From NCBI GenBank assembly GCA_937891015.1, contig CALAPY010000008.1, positions 1 through 64,000 of the forward strand: a stretch of DNA of 64,000 nt, read 5' to 3'. The position numbers and the translations under genes are program-made. The notes beneath the pieces were generated by a model that saw nothing but the letters and a program-made list of their open reading frames with translations, had not been told where the DNA came from and searched no databases. The first letter of the stretch is position 1, and each line of letters begins with the position of its first letter. This stretch comes from UBA2108 sp002713215. GTDB taxonomy: Bacteria > Bacteroidota > Bacteroidia > Flavobacteriales_G > Salibacteraceae. Positions 45,501-53,346 of this stretch are shown here, piece after piece.

Positions 45501-46150
45501 ATGCGGCCTACACCTACAACGTAGACATGCTGGTTCCATGGAGAACGCTTACCGGACGTCAGCACTTCTATTTAGATCACGACGCCTACATTGCTTTTGG
45601 AGAGCATCTATCAACTTACAAGCCCTCTCCTACTCCGGAGGCTTATGGCGATTTAAGGCAAACCATTAATGATGGTAAAGCCCGAATGTTGAACTGCCTG
45701 ACTCCCCACGGAAAATGGCACATTCACTCTACCTATGGAGATACACTAAGAATGTTGACCCTATCCCGCGGAGCTGAACCTTGCTGGTTGAGTGAGCAGG
45801 ATGCGGAAGAACTTGGAATTAAGGATAACGATCACGTGGAAGTGTATAACGACCACGGAACCTACGTTACCCGAGCCTGTGTAAGTGCAAGGATTCCAAA
45901 AGGAGTTTGCCTGGTGTATCACGCAGTAGAGCGTACCTACAACATTGCCAAATCTCAGGAAAGAAGAGGTCCGAAAGGGCAGCCCATGCGAGGTGGAATG
46001 AACAACTCGTTTACGCGGGTTCACCTGAAGCCAAACTTAATGTGCGGTGGATATGGACAGTTTACCTACCACTTCAATTACTGGGGACCTGTAGGGGTAA
46101 ACCGAGATACACACGTACTGGTACGTAGAATGGATAAAGTAGAATATTAA
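42506..46150 (+). CDS. narG: Respiratory nitrate reductase alpha subunit NarG
   Basis: 1214 residues, close to E. coli NarG. Molybdenum enzyme that reduces nitrate to nitrite on the cytoplasmic face. The N-terminal FS0 cluster ligands are His33, Cys37, Cys41 (STHGVNCTGGCSW) and Cys76 (EPRGCQRG). The Mo-ligand Asp region is FYDWYCDLP (about 201-209). It lacks a full twin-arginine signal, as expected for the cytoplasm-facing type. Followed by narH 32 bases later. No unusual insertions seen. Confidence 0.98.
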   Translation: MSWIEDIISPKTRKWEEFYRNRWQYDRVVRSTHGVNCTGGCSWTIHVKDGIVVWELQQVDYPQFNKEVPPYEPRGCQRGISYSWYLYSPIRVKYPIIRGALIDLYRAAKDENPGDPVAAWASIQEDPAKRHRYQRARGKGGFRRVKWDELEELITAANIYVIKKYGSDRITGFAPIPAKSMLSYASGARYLQLCGGINLSFYDWYCDLPNAFPEIWGEQTDVCESADWYQSKFIVSMGANLGMTRTPDIHFFSEARHNGTKTVVMSPDFSMVAKHADQWIPAHAGSDGAFWMSVTHVILQEYHVNKKTPYFIDYVKRYTDCPFLVELHEEDGKFLPGRMVRANRVAKYKDVSNGDWKFLNYDADSGDLVMPKGSMGHRWDDKKGNWNMKYEDGEFNTPYDPELTLLEKSEKVLQVEFTEFGLDKKALRGVPVKYIDTVDGGKIPVATIYDLTMSQYGVGRGLEGEFPTSYDDKDQAYTPAWQEIFTGIGKKEVIQLAREWASTAETTEGKCMVIVGAAINHWFHNNLMYRSAIMAQMLTGCNGKNGGGMNHYVGQEKLAPMDSWATIMSSKDWGTVPRLQQGPIWHYINSSQWRYDGNQKYYNSAPENELANMHSADWAVKAVRNGWMPYYPQYNKNNFEIVKDAEAAGHTTDEAMRAHIVDQLKSGDLKHSIVEPDEEVNFPRNWFIWKGNAIGTSAKGHEYFLDHYLGTHNNKIADEVAGDIVKDITYKEDGARGKMDLVIDINFRMDTSALYSDIVLPTASWYEKADINSTDMHSFIHPLSEAIPPVWESKTDWQIFQALAKKMSEMAKRYLPKPMKDVVNVPLSHDSADEITQPRLLDWSKGECEPIPGKTMHKIAFVERDYTKVYEKFIALGDNIKKTGLGAHGNSYQCADVYEEMVDQKQGGVVQQLDGETYPSLKSDVEAINAILKLSTLTNGKLTERCYKNMSEKIGVPEIGELGTEYRQIDMEYRDLQSQPKRYNSSPLWSGLMHDGRTYAAYTYNVDMLVPWRTLTGRQHFYLDHDAYIAFGEHLSTYKPSPTPEAYGDLRQTINDGKARMLNCLTPHGKWHIHSTYGDTLRMLTLSRGAEPCWLSEQDAEELGIKDNDHVEVYNDHGTYVTRACVSARIPKGVCLVYHAVERTYNIAKSQERRGPKGQPMRGGMNNSFTRVHLKPNLMCGGYGQFTYHFNYWGPVGVNRDTHVLVRRMDKVEY

Positions 46151-46182
46151 ACAAATCACAAATCGTAAATAACAAGTAGATT

Positions 46183-47676
46183 ATGGACGTAAGAGCACAA
46201 GTTTCAATGGTTTTTCACCTCGATAAATGTATCGGGTGCCACACCTGTTCAGTTGCCTGTAAAAACATCTGGACAGACCGTAGAGGTGCAGAGTATATGT
46301 GGTGGAACAATGTGGAAACCAAACCGGGAACAGGTTATCCTACCAAATGGGAAGACCAGGACATATACAAAGGTGGATGGGAGAAAAACGGAAACTCCGT
46401 ATCGCTAAAAGGTGCCGGAAAACTGAAAGGGTTGAAGAACATCTTTCACAATCCGCACATGCCGGTATTGGAAGACTACTACCACCCCTGGGCATATAAG
46501 TACCAGGATTTATTTACCGCACCTGAAGGAGACGATCAGCCAATTGGCCGTGCCGTTTCGTTGGTAACCGGTGAGCCTATCGACATTAAATCGGGTCCTA
46601 ACTGGGATGATGATTTAAGTGGTACTCCCGATTATGCCAGAAAGGATGTCAACTTCAAAGACTTGAGCCCTTCCGAACAGGAAGCCATGTTCCAGTTGGA
46701 GCAAATGACCTTCCATTATCTACCCAGAATTTGTAATCACTGTTTAAACCCCGCCTGTGTCGGTTCTTGTCCTTCAGGAGCCTTATACAAAAGAGGTGAA
46801 GACGGTGTGGTCCTGATCAATCAAGATCGATGTAGAGCCTGGAGAATGTGTGTAACGGCATGTCCTTACAAAAAGAGCTACTACAACTGGCACACTGGTA
46901 AATCTGAGAAGTGTATTCTGTGTTATCCACGTTTGGAGTCTGGTCAGGCACCTGCCTGCATGCACTCTTGTGTGGGTAGAATACGCTACTTGGGTGTAAT
47001 GCTTTACGATGCCGATAAAATTGAAGCAGTTGCCTCTTGCAACGAAAACGAATTGGTTCAAAAGCAACTGGACATTTACCTGGATCCCAATGATCCTAAA
47101 GTAATTGAAGAAGCCCGAAAAGCTGGGGTTCATGATTCTACCATTGAAGCAGCACAACGTTCTCCGGTTTACAAATTTGTAAAAGAATGGGGAATTGCCT
47201 TGCCGCTTCACCCTGAGTTCAGAACCATTCCTAACCTGTTCTACGTTCCGCCAATGCTTCCTGCAATGGCTCAGGTAGACGGTGATGGAACCTACCAAAC
47301 AGCTTCTGAAAAAATGTTCCCCGGAATCGATCAGAACCGTTTACCCATGAAGTACTTAGCTTCTTTGTTCACCGCTGGTGATACAGCAAGGGTAACAGAG
47401 GTTTACGAAAAACTGATGAGTGTAAAACTTCACAGAAGAAATACTACTGTGGGTGACATGTCTGACGAGGAAGTAAAAGAGCTTATGGCTAAGTCCAAAG
47501 TGAATGCTGATACCGCTGATGCTATTTTCCGATTGACTTCTTTAGCAACCTTTGAGGAACGATTTGTAATTCCACCCGAGCATAGAGAAGAATCTATAGA
47601 AATGCTGGAAGCTACTGCTGACGCCAAAGGCGAAACCGGATTTGGTTTTAAAATGAGACCTGAAAGAGGAGCATAA
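46183..47676 (+). CDS. narH: Respiratory nitrate reductase beta subunit NarH
   Basis: 497 residues. Carries four Fe-S clusters that wire NarI haems to NarG: CIGCHTCSVACK, CNHCLNPACVGSCPSGAL, CRAWRMCVTACPYKK (Trp in place of one Cys, marking the [3Fe-4S] cluster) and CILCYPRLESGQAPACMHSC. These match the E. coli set. The narJ start follows after a single base, so translation is coupled. Confidence 0.98.
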   Translation: MDVRAQVSMVFHLDKCIGCHTCSVACKNIWTDRRGAEYMWWNNVETKPGTGYPTKWEDQDIYKGGWEKNGNSVSLKGAGKLKGLKNIFHNPHMPVLEDYYHPWAYKYQDLFTAPEGDDQPIGRAVSLVTGEPIDIKSGPNWDDDLSGTPDYARKDVNFKDLSPSEQEAMFQLEQMTFHYLPRICNHCLNPACVGSCPSGALYKRGEDGVVLINQDRCRAWRMCVTACPYKKSYYNWHTGKSEKCILCYPRLESGQAPACMHSCVGRIRYLGVMLYDADKIEAVASCNENELVQKQLDIYLDPNDPKVIEEARKAGVHDSTIEAAQRSPVYKFVKEWGIALPLHPEFRTIPNLFYVPPMLPAMAQVDGDGTYQTASEKMFPGIDQNRLPMKYLASLFTAGDTARVTEVYEKLMSVKLHRRNTTVGDMSDEEVKELMAKSKVNADTADAIFRLTSLATFEERFVIPPEHREESIEMLEATADAKGETGFGFKMRPERGA

Positions 47677-47677
47677 G

Positions 47678-48391
47678 ATGGCTACTACAAACACATATAA
47701 ACATTATCCACTGCTTGGAAACCTCTTTAAATACCCCGAAGAAGGGTACAAAGAAGAAGTGAACAAGGCCTGGGAATTTCTCAGGAACCACTACCCTCAC
47801 GCGGCCAAAGAACTTGATCCGTTTATTGAGTTGGTCCATCGAAAAGAACTTTTCGAAATTGAGGAAATATTTAGCAAAACATTTCATATTCAGGCCATTT
47901 GCTTCCTCGATTTAGGTTATGTGCTTTTTGGCGAAGACTACAAGCGTGGTGCTTTTCTGGTTCAAATGAAAAATGAACAGCGAAAAGTAAATCACGATTG
48001 TGGAGACGAATTGCCCGACAACTTGCCTCATGTGCTTGCACTGATGCACAACACGGACGACGACGAACTCCGAAACGAAATGGCGGTGTTGGTACTTATT
48101 CCTGCGGTTAAGAAAATGCTCGAAGAATTTGAAGCTTCGCGCATTGAAATCCGAAAGCGAATTCTAAAAAGAAAGCACAAGGTGCTTATATCTGAACATA
48201 TAGAGGGTGGAAACATTTATCAAAATGCGCTTAAAGCCATTCTGCATGTGTTGGAAAAAGACTTTGCCGGAATAAGTTATGCTGTAGAATATGCGGCTCC
48301 GTCGAGCGATTCATTCATAAATAACTGTAACACCTGCGATTTAGGTCAAAAAACTATTGATTCACCAGATTCACAAAAACGAAAATCATGA
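47678..48391 (+). CDS. narJ: Nitrate reductase assembly chaperone NarJ
   Basis: 237 residues, all-helical TorD-type chaperone that helps insert molybdenum cofactor and Fe-S cluster into NarG; not part of the final enzyme. Recognisable segments are LLGNLFKYPEEGYKEEV, the helix LDLGYVLFGEDYKRGAFLVQM and DNLPHVLALM. The last four bases overlap the narI start (ATGA). Confidence 0.93.
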   Translation: MATTNTYKHYPLLGNLFKYPEEGYKEEVNKAWEFLRNHYPHAAKELDPFIELVHRKELFEIEEIFSKTFHIQAICFLDLGYVLFGEDYKRGAFLVQMKNEQRKVNHDCGDELPDNLPHVLALMHNTDDDELRNEMAVLVLIPAVKKMLEEFEASRIEIRKRILKRKHKVLISEHIEGGNIYQNALKAILHVLEKDFAGISYAVEYAAPSSDSFINNCNTCDLGQKTIDSPDSQKRKS

Positions 48392-49356
48392 CACTATTAG
48401 AATCTAATTTTCTTCCCCTATTTAAAGGAACTTTTCTTTACACGGTACTTGGGCTGGTAGCCATTGCTATCATCGTTACTGTTATTCTGTATTTCCGAGC
48501 CCAGCGGATGAAGCGGATTTATGGCGTAATGGAAGAGCCTAAAAAAGAGTTTGCATGGACCTTCTGGATCATGCTTATTGCTGCAGGCCTGGCGGTGTTC
48601 TTAATTAAAGAAGGACTCGAAGGTGGTGTTGGTATGCTCAATACTTTGTTCTTTGCGGCATTCCCCTACATAACTGTAGCCATATTTATTCTGGGCAGTA
48701 TTTATCGGTACCGAAACACTGGGTTTAAAGTGTCTTCTTTGTCTACTCAGTTTCTGGAAGGCAAACAACTTTTCTGGGGGTCTCAACCCTTTCACTGGGG
48801 AATCTTGTTTTTGTTTGTGGGTCACCTGGTAGCCTTCTTGTTTCCACGATCGGTAATTGGTTGGAACGGAGAACCGGTTCGCCTGTTGATTTTGGAAATA
48901 AGCTCCTTTGTTTTTGCCTTATCTGCACTGTACGGGCTTATTGTTCTTATCTACAGAAGACTGGGCACCAGACGAATTAGTATGGTCACCAATAAAATGG
49001 ACATGTTGGTCTACGTGGTACTGTTTACACAGATTACCAGCGGATTGGGCATTGCGCTCTTTGCACGCTGGGGTTCTACCTGGTTTGCCAGTACACTTAC
49101 CCCCTACCTGCGATCCATTTTCGCATTTAACCCGGACATAGCTGCCGTTACTGCAATGCCCTGGTTTGTACAAGTTCATATCATTTCGGCCTTCTTTATC
49201 ATAGCTGTGATTCCATTCTCCCGTTTTATGCACTTTTTGGTAGCGCCTATTGATTATATCTGGAGAAACTACCAGGTAGTGGTTTGGAATTACAACAGAA
49301 AACTTATTCGTAAATCAACCCGACATACTTTCGGAAGAAAGATTAAAAACCATTAG
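48388..49356 (+). CDS. narI: Nitrate reductase gamma subunit NarI with two extra N-terminal helices
   Basis: 322 residues, about 95 longer than E. coli NarI. Residues 83-310 match NarI: five helices and the four haem b ligands His136 and His146 (FHWGILFLFVGH), His264 and His282 (VQVHIISAFF, RFMHFLVAP). The added N-terminal 82 residues hold two further hydrophobic segments (about 14-35 and 57-73) joined by a charged loop. NarI oxidises quinol and passes electrons to NarH; the extra helices may contact the dihaem cytochrome encoded upstream. Ends in a very basic tail. Confidence 0.95.
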   Translation: MTLLESNFLPLFKGTFLYTVLGLVAIAIIVTVILYFRAQRMKRIYGVMEEPKKEFAWTFWIMLIAAGLAVFLIKEGLEGGVGMLNTLFFAAFPYITVAIFILGSIYRYRNTGFKVSSLSTQFLEGKQLFWGSQPFHWGILFLFVGHLVAFLFPRSVIGWNGEPVRLLILEISSFVFALSALYGLIVLIYRRLGTRRISMVTNKMDMLVYVVLFTQITSGLGIALFARWGSTWFASTLTPYLRSIFAFNPDIAAVTAMPWFVQVHIISAFFIIAVIPFSRFMHFLVAPIDYIWRNYQVVVWNYNRKLIRKSTRHTFGRKIKNH

Positions 49357-49376
49357 GAAATCAACTTTCGCGTTTA

Positions 49377-49411
49377 AAGGCCCTTCACTCCCTGAGTGAG
49401 GGGCTTTTTTT
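49377..49411 (+). terminator. Terminator of the nar operon
   Basis: GCCCTTCACTC and GAGTGAGGGGC pair around a 4-base loop, followed by seven T. It marks the border between the core nar operon and the accessory region. Confidence 0.9.
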
Positions 49412-49424
49412 GTAGATTAGTTGC

Positions 49425-50573
49425 ATGCTAACAAAAACCATCACACTCACGAAAGGCGAGCATCGAAAAGTACCTGTTATTTTTATTGAATTCAATTACA
49501 ATAAAGAGATAATAAACCTTTGTAAACAATTAAAAGCTCGTTGGAGCAATACAAACAAGAAATGGTATGTAGATGCGAACTTGTTCAATTTGAATAGTTG
49601 GTTTGAGGCTTTTAAAGGAACGGCTTGGGTTAATTATTCTTCCATCAAGGGGTTTTCTACCAACATAAAAGCGGTAAAAACACCACCTATAAAAAGAGAA
49701 CAACCCATTAAGAACTTTAGCACCGAAGTAAAAAAAGAAATTGCAGCCTTTGCAGATATTCTAGGGGCTAAGGGATATGCAACTAACACAAGGGCAACTT
49801 ATAAAAATATGATTGAGGTATTTTTTGGATACTTTACTCACAAGTCGCCAGGCGAAATCACGAATGAAGATATAAACTCCTTTATTAATGAGCTAAATGT
49901 GGGTCGTGGATATTCTGCTTCTTATTTACGACTAATGATCGGAGCCATAAGACTCTTTTACGCCAAAAGGAAAAAAAGAGCATTAGATATCGACCTTATC
50001 GATCTGCCCAAAAGGAGGAGACAACTCCCCAAGGTGCTGTCGTTGGAGGAAGTAAATTCCATTTTAGATCAAATCAAGAATTTAAAACATCTAACCATGA
50101 TTAGCTTGCAATACGGTTGTGGATTACGGGTGAGTGAGTTGCTTGCACTAAAGGCCGAGCATTTTAATAAAGATCGAAATACAGTACTGATATTGAATAG
50201 CAAGGGAAGTGTGGATAGAAGAATTAAAGTAAGTGATTCGATAATAAAAATGCTTCGCGAATATTGGAAGGCATATCGTCCTGAGGATTATTTATTTGAG
50301 GGCCAAGCTGGAGGTAAATATTCGGATCGTTCGGTAAATCAAATACTGAAAAGAGCAGCTACCAAAGCAGGTATCAAAAGGCATATCAGCAGTCATATGC
50401 TCAGGCATAGCTACGCTACTCATTTATTGGAAGGTGGGGTTGATTTAAGGTACATACAAGAGCTTTTGGGGCATAAAAGTAGCAAAACCACAGAAATTTA
50501 TACGTATGTTAGTAACCATAAACTGGAGACACTTCCATCTCCATTTGACTTTTTAAAAAGGAATGAAAAGTAG
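49425..50573 (+). CDS. Tyrosine recombinase (Xer/IntI-like), next to the cassette array
   Basis: 382 residues. The N-terminal ~85 residues form an extra domain (KARWSNTNKKWYVD), then a SAM-like core-binding domain (about 100-185) and the catalytic domain with Arg235 (GCGLRVSELLAL), Lys260, His324 and Arg327 (HMLRHSYATHLL), His350 (LGHKSSKTTEIY) and Tyr359. All catalytic residues are present. The end SNHKLETLPSPFDFL resembles the SPLD-type end of IntI and related Bacteroidota recombinases, but the ~16-20-residue insertion that marks IntI between Lys and HxxR is absent. Adjacent to attC-like repeats, so a cassette recombinase is plausible but unproven. Confidence 0.85.
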   Translation: MLTKTITLTKGEHRKVPVIFIEFNYNKEIINLCKQLKARWSNTNKKWYVDANLFNLNSWFEAFKGTAWVNYSSIKGFSTNIKAVKTPPIKREQPIKNFSTEVKKEIAAFADILGAKGYATNTRATYKNMIEVFFGYFTHKSPGEITNEDINSFINELNVGRGYSASYLRLMIGAIRLFYAKRKKRALDIDLIDLPKRRRQLPKVLSLEEVNSILDQIKNLKHLTMISLQYGCGLRVSELLALKAEHFNKDRNTVLILNSKGSVDRRIKVSDSIIKMLREYWKAYRPEDYLFEGQAGGKYSDRSVNQILKRAATKAGIKRHISSHMLRHSYATHLLEGGVDLRYIQELLGHKSSKTTEIYTYVSNHKLETLPSPFDFLKRNEK

Positions 50574-50590
50574 AATAACACAAAGTCTTC

Positions 50591-50646
50591 AAAATGTCCG
50601 TTTATCCACCTTATTTGGATGGTTATCGGAACATTTTATTCCGATA
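50591..50646. repeat. Large palindrome just after the recombinase gene (possible attI-like site)
   Basis: AAAATGT..CCG (50591-50600) pairs with CGG..ACATTTT (50627-50637); inside, ATCC pairs with GGAT around ACCTTATTT. GGTTATCGG here resembles the R' arm CCGTTATCG at 57670. A second stem TATCGGAA (50624-50631) / TTCCGATA (50639-50646) shares its right half, so two alternative folds exist. Position 18 bases after the recombinase stop suggests a recombination site or a terminator. Confidence 0.45.
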
Positions 50647-50815
50647 TATACAAGTTACCCACAAGCTGAAAACCAGCCTCACATTTTAGCACTTTCATTT
50701 TTTGCCGACACACAAATCCAACGCTCTGAAAACCAAAAGAGCTAAAATTTCCCAACGCTTGAGAATATTGTATTTTAGTATTTGCTTAAATAAGAAATAA
50801 CCGTAACTTTGTTTT

Positions 50816-51190
50816 ATGGAAAATAATTCTTGCATAAGACAAAAAGCCGATATTGAACAAATAAATCGTTGCAAAGACACAGTTTCGGAATTAAACGAAT
50901 CGTTCGACTATTTGGCGAACGGACTTTCATTAGTCGGAAATAGCGTTCGACTGAAAATACTTTACCTACTCTTTGAGGAAAAAAGACTTTGCGTTTGTGA
51001 TTTAAGCGATATTCTTGGAATGAACATTTCTGCAATCTCTCAACATTTGAGGAAAATGAAAGACCGTAATCTATTAGAAACCGATAGAGAAGCCCAAACG
51101 ATTTTTTACTCACTCACGGCTGAATACGAAAAAATGCTAAATCCATTCTTTGAGATACTTGATAAAAACAAAATTTTAGAAACGATATGA
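50816..51190 (+). CDS. ArsR/SmtB-family metal-sensing repressor
   Basis: 124 residues with a winged helix (about 40-110). Cys pair in LCVCDLSDILG, the ArsR-type metal site at the first DNA-binding helix, plus Cys6 and Cys19 near the N-terminus that may add ligands. It represses until a soft metal (As, Cd, Hg) binds. It overlaps the transporter gene by 4 bases (ATGA), so it heads a three-gene metal operon. Confidence 0.88.
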   Translation: MENNSCIRQKADIEQINRCKDTVSELNESFDYLANGLSLVGNSVRLKILYLLFEEKRLCVCDLSDILGMNISAISQHLRKMKDRNLLETDREAQTIFYSLTAEYEKMLNPFFEILDKNKILETI

Positions 51191-51786
51191 AAAGCGAAAA
51201 CAAATTAATTGGTGCAGGTTTGTTAACTGCAATTACAGCTTCATTATGTTGTATTACACCTGTTTTGGCTCTAATCGCAGGAACAAGCGGAATTGCTTCA
51301 ACATTTTCTTGGATTGAACCTTTTAGACCTTATTTAATTGGACTGACAATTTTAGTTCTTGGCTTTGCTTGGTATCAAAAACTAAAACCTCAAAAAGAAA
51401 TAGACTGTGATTGTGAGACGGACGAAAAACCAAAATTTATAAAATCAAAGAAATTTTTAGGAATTGTAACTGTATTTGCAATTGTAATGTTGGCTTTCCC
51501 ATACTATTCAGGAATTTTTTACCCAAATACAGAAAAGCAAGTTATCGTAGTTGACAAATCGGACATTAAAACAACGGAATTTAAAATCAGCGGAATGACT
51601 TGTGCGAGTTGCGAAGAACACGTAAATCACGAAGTAAATAAACTCAACGGAATTGTAAATTCAAAAGCGTCTTACGAAAATGGAAATGCAATCGTTGAAT
51701 TTGACAAAACCAAAACCAATGAAACGGAAATTGAGAAAGCAATTAATTCAACAGGCTATAAAGTAACGGACAAAAAAGAAAATTAA
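51187..51786 (+). CDS. MerT-MerP-like fusion, mercuric transport protein
   Basis: 199 residues. N-terminal MerT-like membrane part with the vicinal Cys pair in helix 1 (SLCCITPVLALIAGTSG) and two further helices; a loop with CDCE; then a heavy-metal-associated domain (about 130-199) with GMTCASCEEHV. Takes up or passes Hg(II) toward the cytoplasm. No merA reductase is nearby, so on its own it would import, not detoxify; it may pair with a reductase elsewhere. The stop overlaps the next gene's start by one base. Confidence 0.85.
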   Translation: MKSENKLIGAGLLTAITASLCCITPVLALIAGTSGIASTFSWIEPFRPYLIGLTILVLGFAWYQKLKPQKEIDCDCETDEKPKFIKSKKFLGIVTVFAIVMLAFPYYSGIFYPNTEKQVIVVDKSDIKTTEFKISGMTCASCEEHVNHEVNKLNGIVNSKASYENGNAIVEFDKTKTNETEIEKAINSTGYKVTDKKEN

Positions 51787-51992
51787 TGGAAACTATATTA
51801 AAATCTGAAATTACTTGTCCAAACTGCGGACATAAAAAAGTAGAAGATATGCCGACAAACGCTTGTCAATTTTTCTACGAATGTGAGAATTGCAAAACGG
51901 TTTTGAAACCTAAAGAGGGAGATTGTTGTGTTTATTGTTCTTATGGTACAGTAGCTTGTCCACCAATTCAAGAAAATAAAAGTTGTTGTTAA
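51786..51992 (+). CDS. GDCCVxC-domain small Cys-rich protein
   Basis: 68 residues with a zinc-ribbon-like CPNCGHK and CENCK pair and the family motif GDCCVYC, ending KSCC. Nine cysteines bind soft metals. Such proteins often accompany mer-type operons and are thought to act as metal chaperones or scavengers. Last gene of the ArsR-MerTP unit. Confidence 0.85.
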   Translation: METILKSEITCPNCGHKKVEDMPTNACQFFYECENCKTVLKPKEGDCCVYCSYGTVACPPIQENKSCC

Positions 51993-52114
51993 AAAGCCAA
52001 CGCTAAAAGCCATACACATTTGTAATTCGCTTCAGCCAACACACAAGCCAAAAATTACAAAAAAGTATGTCTTTGCCAACGCTGAAAACCAAGCTGAAAG
52101 GAATAAAGCCAGTG

Positions 52115-52247
52115 GGTAACAACGTATATAAAAAATAGCGGTTTAGGTGCTAAATCGAAATGAATTTTATAAATTTAAGGTCTGTGTTTAACCGAAAAGT
52201 TCGTGCAAAAAATCCGCTACTTTTCATATACAAGACCGTTAGTATGC
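52115..52247 (+). repeat. attC-like site, type II
   Basis: R'' GGTAAC (52115-52120), spacer AAC, L'' GTATATAAAAAATAGCGG (52124-52141), centre of 72 bases, L' CCGCTACTTTTCATATAC (52214-52231), spacer AAGACC, R' GTTAGTATGC (52238-52247). L'' and L' pair in 16 of 18 positions. The 3-base versus 6-base spacers give the asymmetry expected of attC. The next gene starts 11 bases on. Confidence 0.75.
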
Positions 52248-52257
52248 ATAAGGCCAA

Positions 52258-53100
52258 ATGAAATATATACTGCTTTTCAATCTATTAATAATCCAATTGT
52301 CTTCATCGGCTCAATCAGGAATAACTGGATTGTATGGGAATGTTATTGGAATTCTTCCTGACTCCACATATTTTCAATCTTGTCATTTATGCCTAGATCA
52401 TGACACAATATTTGGAACTTGGGGAATAATTGAAAACGACACCATTTTACTCTCTTTCGATCCTGCCCTAGAAAATGCATATAAGTTCTCAAATCATACT
52501 AAAGTACTTATTGAAGGTGATACTTTAAAAGAAATACACGCCTTCATAGAAAAGTCTATTAAATGGTACGACTTTCATTCTAATGGAACTCGTTCCTATG
52601 TAGGCCATTGGAACTATCCTTTAATTCACGATAACCTGAAGAAGATGGGAACATGGCAGTACTATCATGAAAATGGACAATTAAAAAAATTAGTTCCATA
52701 CCAAAATGGGTTAATACATGGACGCGTGCTAAAATTTGACGAGAATGGTGGTTTAATTGAAGAAATGGACTACGTGAAAGGAATTGCTCATGGACAACAA
52801 CTGTTCTATTTTCCATCAGGTGCATTGAAATCAAAAAGAACCTATGTTAAAGGAGAATTAAATGGATTGGAAGATGGGTATTTTGAAACACAAACATCTA
52901 GATATCGTGGAAATTGGAAAAAGGGTTTAAAAGACGGTGTTTGGACAACAATCCTAAATGAAGGAACATCAAATAAAGAAGAGAAAACATACAAAAAAGG
53001 TGTCGAAATATCAAGTGAAATAATTGTCCCTGATGTCAAGTATATCAGAGGAACACCTGAAAAAGTTCTTGAAGAAATAATTGATTTAAAAAAGGAATAA
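52258..53100 (+). CDS. Secreted MORN/YwqK-type repeat protein (cassette gene)
   Basis: 280 residues with the signal peptide MKYILLFNLLIIQLSSSAQS, a ~90-residue N-terminal domain, then about five MORN-like repeats of the YwqK type (GTWQYYHENGQLKKLVPYQN, GLIHGRVLKFDENGGLIEEM, GIAHGQQLFYFPSGALKSK). Some YwqK proteins are annotated as antitoxins, but the signal peptide speaks for an envelope role. Single-gene cassette between two attC-like sites. Confidence 0.7.
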   Translation: MKYILLFNLLIIQLSSSAQSGITGLYGNVIGILPDSTYFQSCHLCLDHDTIFGTWGIIENDTILLSFDPALENAYKFSNHTKVLIEGDTLKEIHAFIEKSIKWYDFHSNGTRSYVGHWNYPLIHDNLKKMGTWQYYHENGQLKKLVPYQNGLIHGRVLKFDENGGLIEEMDYVKGIAHGQQLFYFPSGALKSKRTYVKGELNGLEDGYFETQTSRYRGNWKKGLKDGVWTTILNEGTSNKEEKTYKKGVEISSEIIVPDVKYIRGTPEKVLEEIIDLKKE

Positions 53101-53104
53101 TTAC

Positions 53105-53322
53105 GCATACTAACAGTGGCCACATAAGAAATAGGCAGTTTGTGCTAAATTTGAAACAATTGAAATTTAATAACCCATACCCGAGTTCCGAAGAGTCTGC
53201 CACGGGCAGTAAGTGTGTTGGTTCCTGCGCACGACAAGCAAAACGCAATAGGAATGAATATTTGGCCTACGCACCACTTACTGCTTCTAGCCTACTTCTC
53301 ATGGCCACGGGGCGTTATATGC
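53105..53322 (+). repeat. attC-like site, type I (long)
   Basis: R'' GCATACTAAC (53105-53114), spacer AGT, L'' GGCCA (53118-53122); L' TGGCC (53302-53306), spacer ACGGGGC, R' GTTATATGC (53314-53322). Outer and inner arms pair. The centre carries TAAATTTG (53146-53153) and the type I core shared with five other elements. Confidence 0.7.
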
Positions 53323-53346
53323 AATGCCACGAAACTTACTTATCAA

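Noticed and set aside
42530..47887. Many open frames on the minus strand of the nar genes
   Set aside because: They are shadows of conserved narGHJI codons, with no start context or recognisable product.
53215..53346. Long N-terminal extension of the HEPN-motif gene reading through the repeat
   Set aside because: The extension lies inside the attC-like site and translates its arms; a start after R' is more sensible.
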